18,203 nt of DNA from NCBI GenBank assembly GCA_003220195.1, contig QHRT01000008.1, positions 1-18,203 on the forward strand. Reading direction: 5' to 3'. Positions 17,682 to 18,203 of the stretch are shown piece by piece. The notes beneath the pieces are model-generated. The model had not been told where the DNA came from and searched no databases. It worked only from the letters and a program-made list of their open reading frames with translations. Position numbers and translations under genes: made by a program. The DNA is from Candidatus Rokuibacteriota bacterium. GTDB taxonomy: Bacteria > Methylomirabilota > Methylomirabilia > Rokubacteriales > CSP1-6. Every line of letters starts with the position of its first letter. The first letter of the stretch is position 1.

Positions 17682-18203
17682 ATGGTCCCGAGAGCGTTCG
17701 CTGCCGCGCTGCTCATGCTCATCGTGCACGGAACGCCGGTGCTCGTGCACGCCCAGATCTATCGCTGGACCGACGATCAAGGCCATGGGCACTACTCCGA
17801 AGGCATCGACACGATTCCGGAACGATATCGATCTCGCGCGGCGCCGATCGGCCTGACCAATCGCGCGGCGCCCCCTTCGGAACGCAACGTACCGGACCGA
17901 GTTCCGGCAAACGGTGCCGTCGTGCCGTTCGCGCCAGGCGAACGAATTCTCGTGTCGGCGATGCTGAACGGCCGGACCACGGTGCGCCTCTTGCTGGATA
18001 CCGGCGCCGACCGCACCTTGATCAGCCCGAAGGCCCTCGGTGACGCCGGCGTCTCGCTGCAGGGTGCCCGAAGCCGGCCGATCATCGGCGTGACCGGCCA
18101 GGTCGAGGCCCAGGCCGTGGCCATCGATTCGCTCGAGGTCCAGCAGGCGCGAGTCACCCGGATTCCGGTCATCGCGTACGACATGAAGCGTCCAGAGGTG
18201 GAC
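17682..18203 (+). CDS. Secreted retropepsin-like aspartyl protease with DUF4124-like N-terminus (3' end outside window)
   Basis: The visible 174 residues begin with a signal peptide (4-24, VHAQ). They continue IYRWTDDQGHGHYSEGIDTIPERYR (26-50), the DUF4124-like pattern, and a Pro/Arg-rich linker. An aspartyl protease half-domain follows: VRLLLDTGADRTLIS (DTG at 106-108) and PIIGVTGQVEAQAVAIDSLEVQ. Clan AA single-domain proteases of this type act as dimers, like retropepsin, and in bacteria are periplasmic with unknown substrates. The ATG lies 7 nt after the glycosyltransferase stop. An ATG at 17672 overlapping that stop is in another frame and gives no family match. The gene runs off the window. 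Confidence 0.85.
   Translation, partial: MVPRAFAAALLMLIVHGTPVLVHAQIYRWTDDQGHGHYSEGIDTIPERYRSRAAPIGLTNRAAPPSERNVPDRVPANGAVVPFAPGERILVSAMLNGRTTVRLLLDTGADRTLISPKALGDAGVSLQGARSRPIIGVTGQVEAQAVAIDSLEVQQARVTRIPVIAYDMKRPEVD

Noticed and set aside
16415..18043. 542-codon plus-strand ORF overlapping the second glycosyltransferase and the protease
   Set aside because: Arg-rich out-of-frame translation; the ATG at 17672 in this frame gives no recognisable protein.

Overview
The window is a GC-rich piece of a diderm bacterial chromosome. It carries the 3' tip of a 23S rRNA gene, a complete 5S gene, and about 17 densely packed protein genes. Outer-membrane and lipid A-type functions point to a Gram-negative cell: an LpxL-type acyltransferase, a lipobox lipoprotein, an MltD-like transglycosylase and TatA. 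Most genes are on the plus strand and many overlap by 1-11 nt (TAGTG, ATGA, GTGA junctions). From general gene style I would guess Acidobacteriota (Vicinamibacteria-like) or Methylomirabilota/Rokubacteria, but nothing here settles the phylum.

Layout. 1-290: rRNA operon end (23S tip, hairpin-containing spacer, 5S, strong terminator). 313-1363 (minus): yacG and a rhomboid protease with an N-terminal zinc ribbon, overlapping by 11 nt. 1364-1594: divergent promoter region with two good sigma70-type promoters whose -35 regions share the inverted sequence TTGACACTC. 1595-6203: membrane pyrophosphatase (broken by a frameshift near 2045), DedA protein, LpxL-like acyltransferase that appears to start at CTG, and a secreted protein of unknown function. 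6188-6285: a large nested inverted repeat between convergent genes. 6294-6749 (minus): a Lys/Glu-rich secreted protein, with a palindrome in the spacer of its promoter. 6982-8495: SLT/LysM murein transglycosylase and a MoaD/ThiS-like protein.

8569-13377 is a selenocysteine locus: tRNA-Sec (selC, anticodon TCA), then a DUF3105-like membrane protein, a lipoprotein and a small helical protein, then selA and selB. The cell can therefore very probably make selenoproteins, although selD and any selenoprotein gene lie outside the window. 13405-17675: tatA, a ROK-family kinase with no usable start codon, and two tandem GT-C membrane glycosyltransferases. The window ends inside a gene for a secreted retropepsin-like protease with an N-terminal DUF4124-like segment.

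No mobile element, CRISPR array or phage gene was seen. The points most worth a second look are the selC-to-selA insert of three unassigned genes with a CDS starting 9 nt after the tRNA-Sec CCA end, the frameshift in the pyrophosphatase, the start-codon anomalies, and the paired promoter/operator-like architectures.
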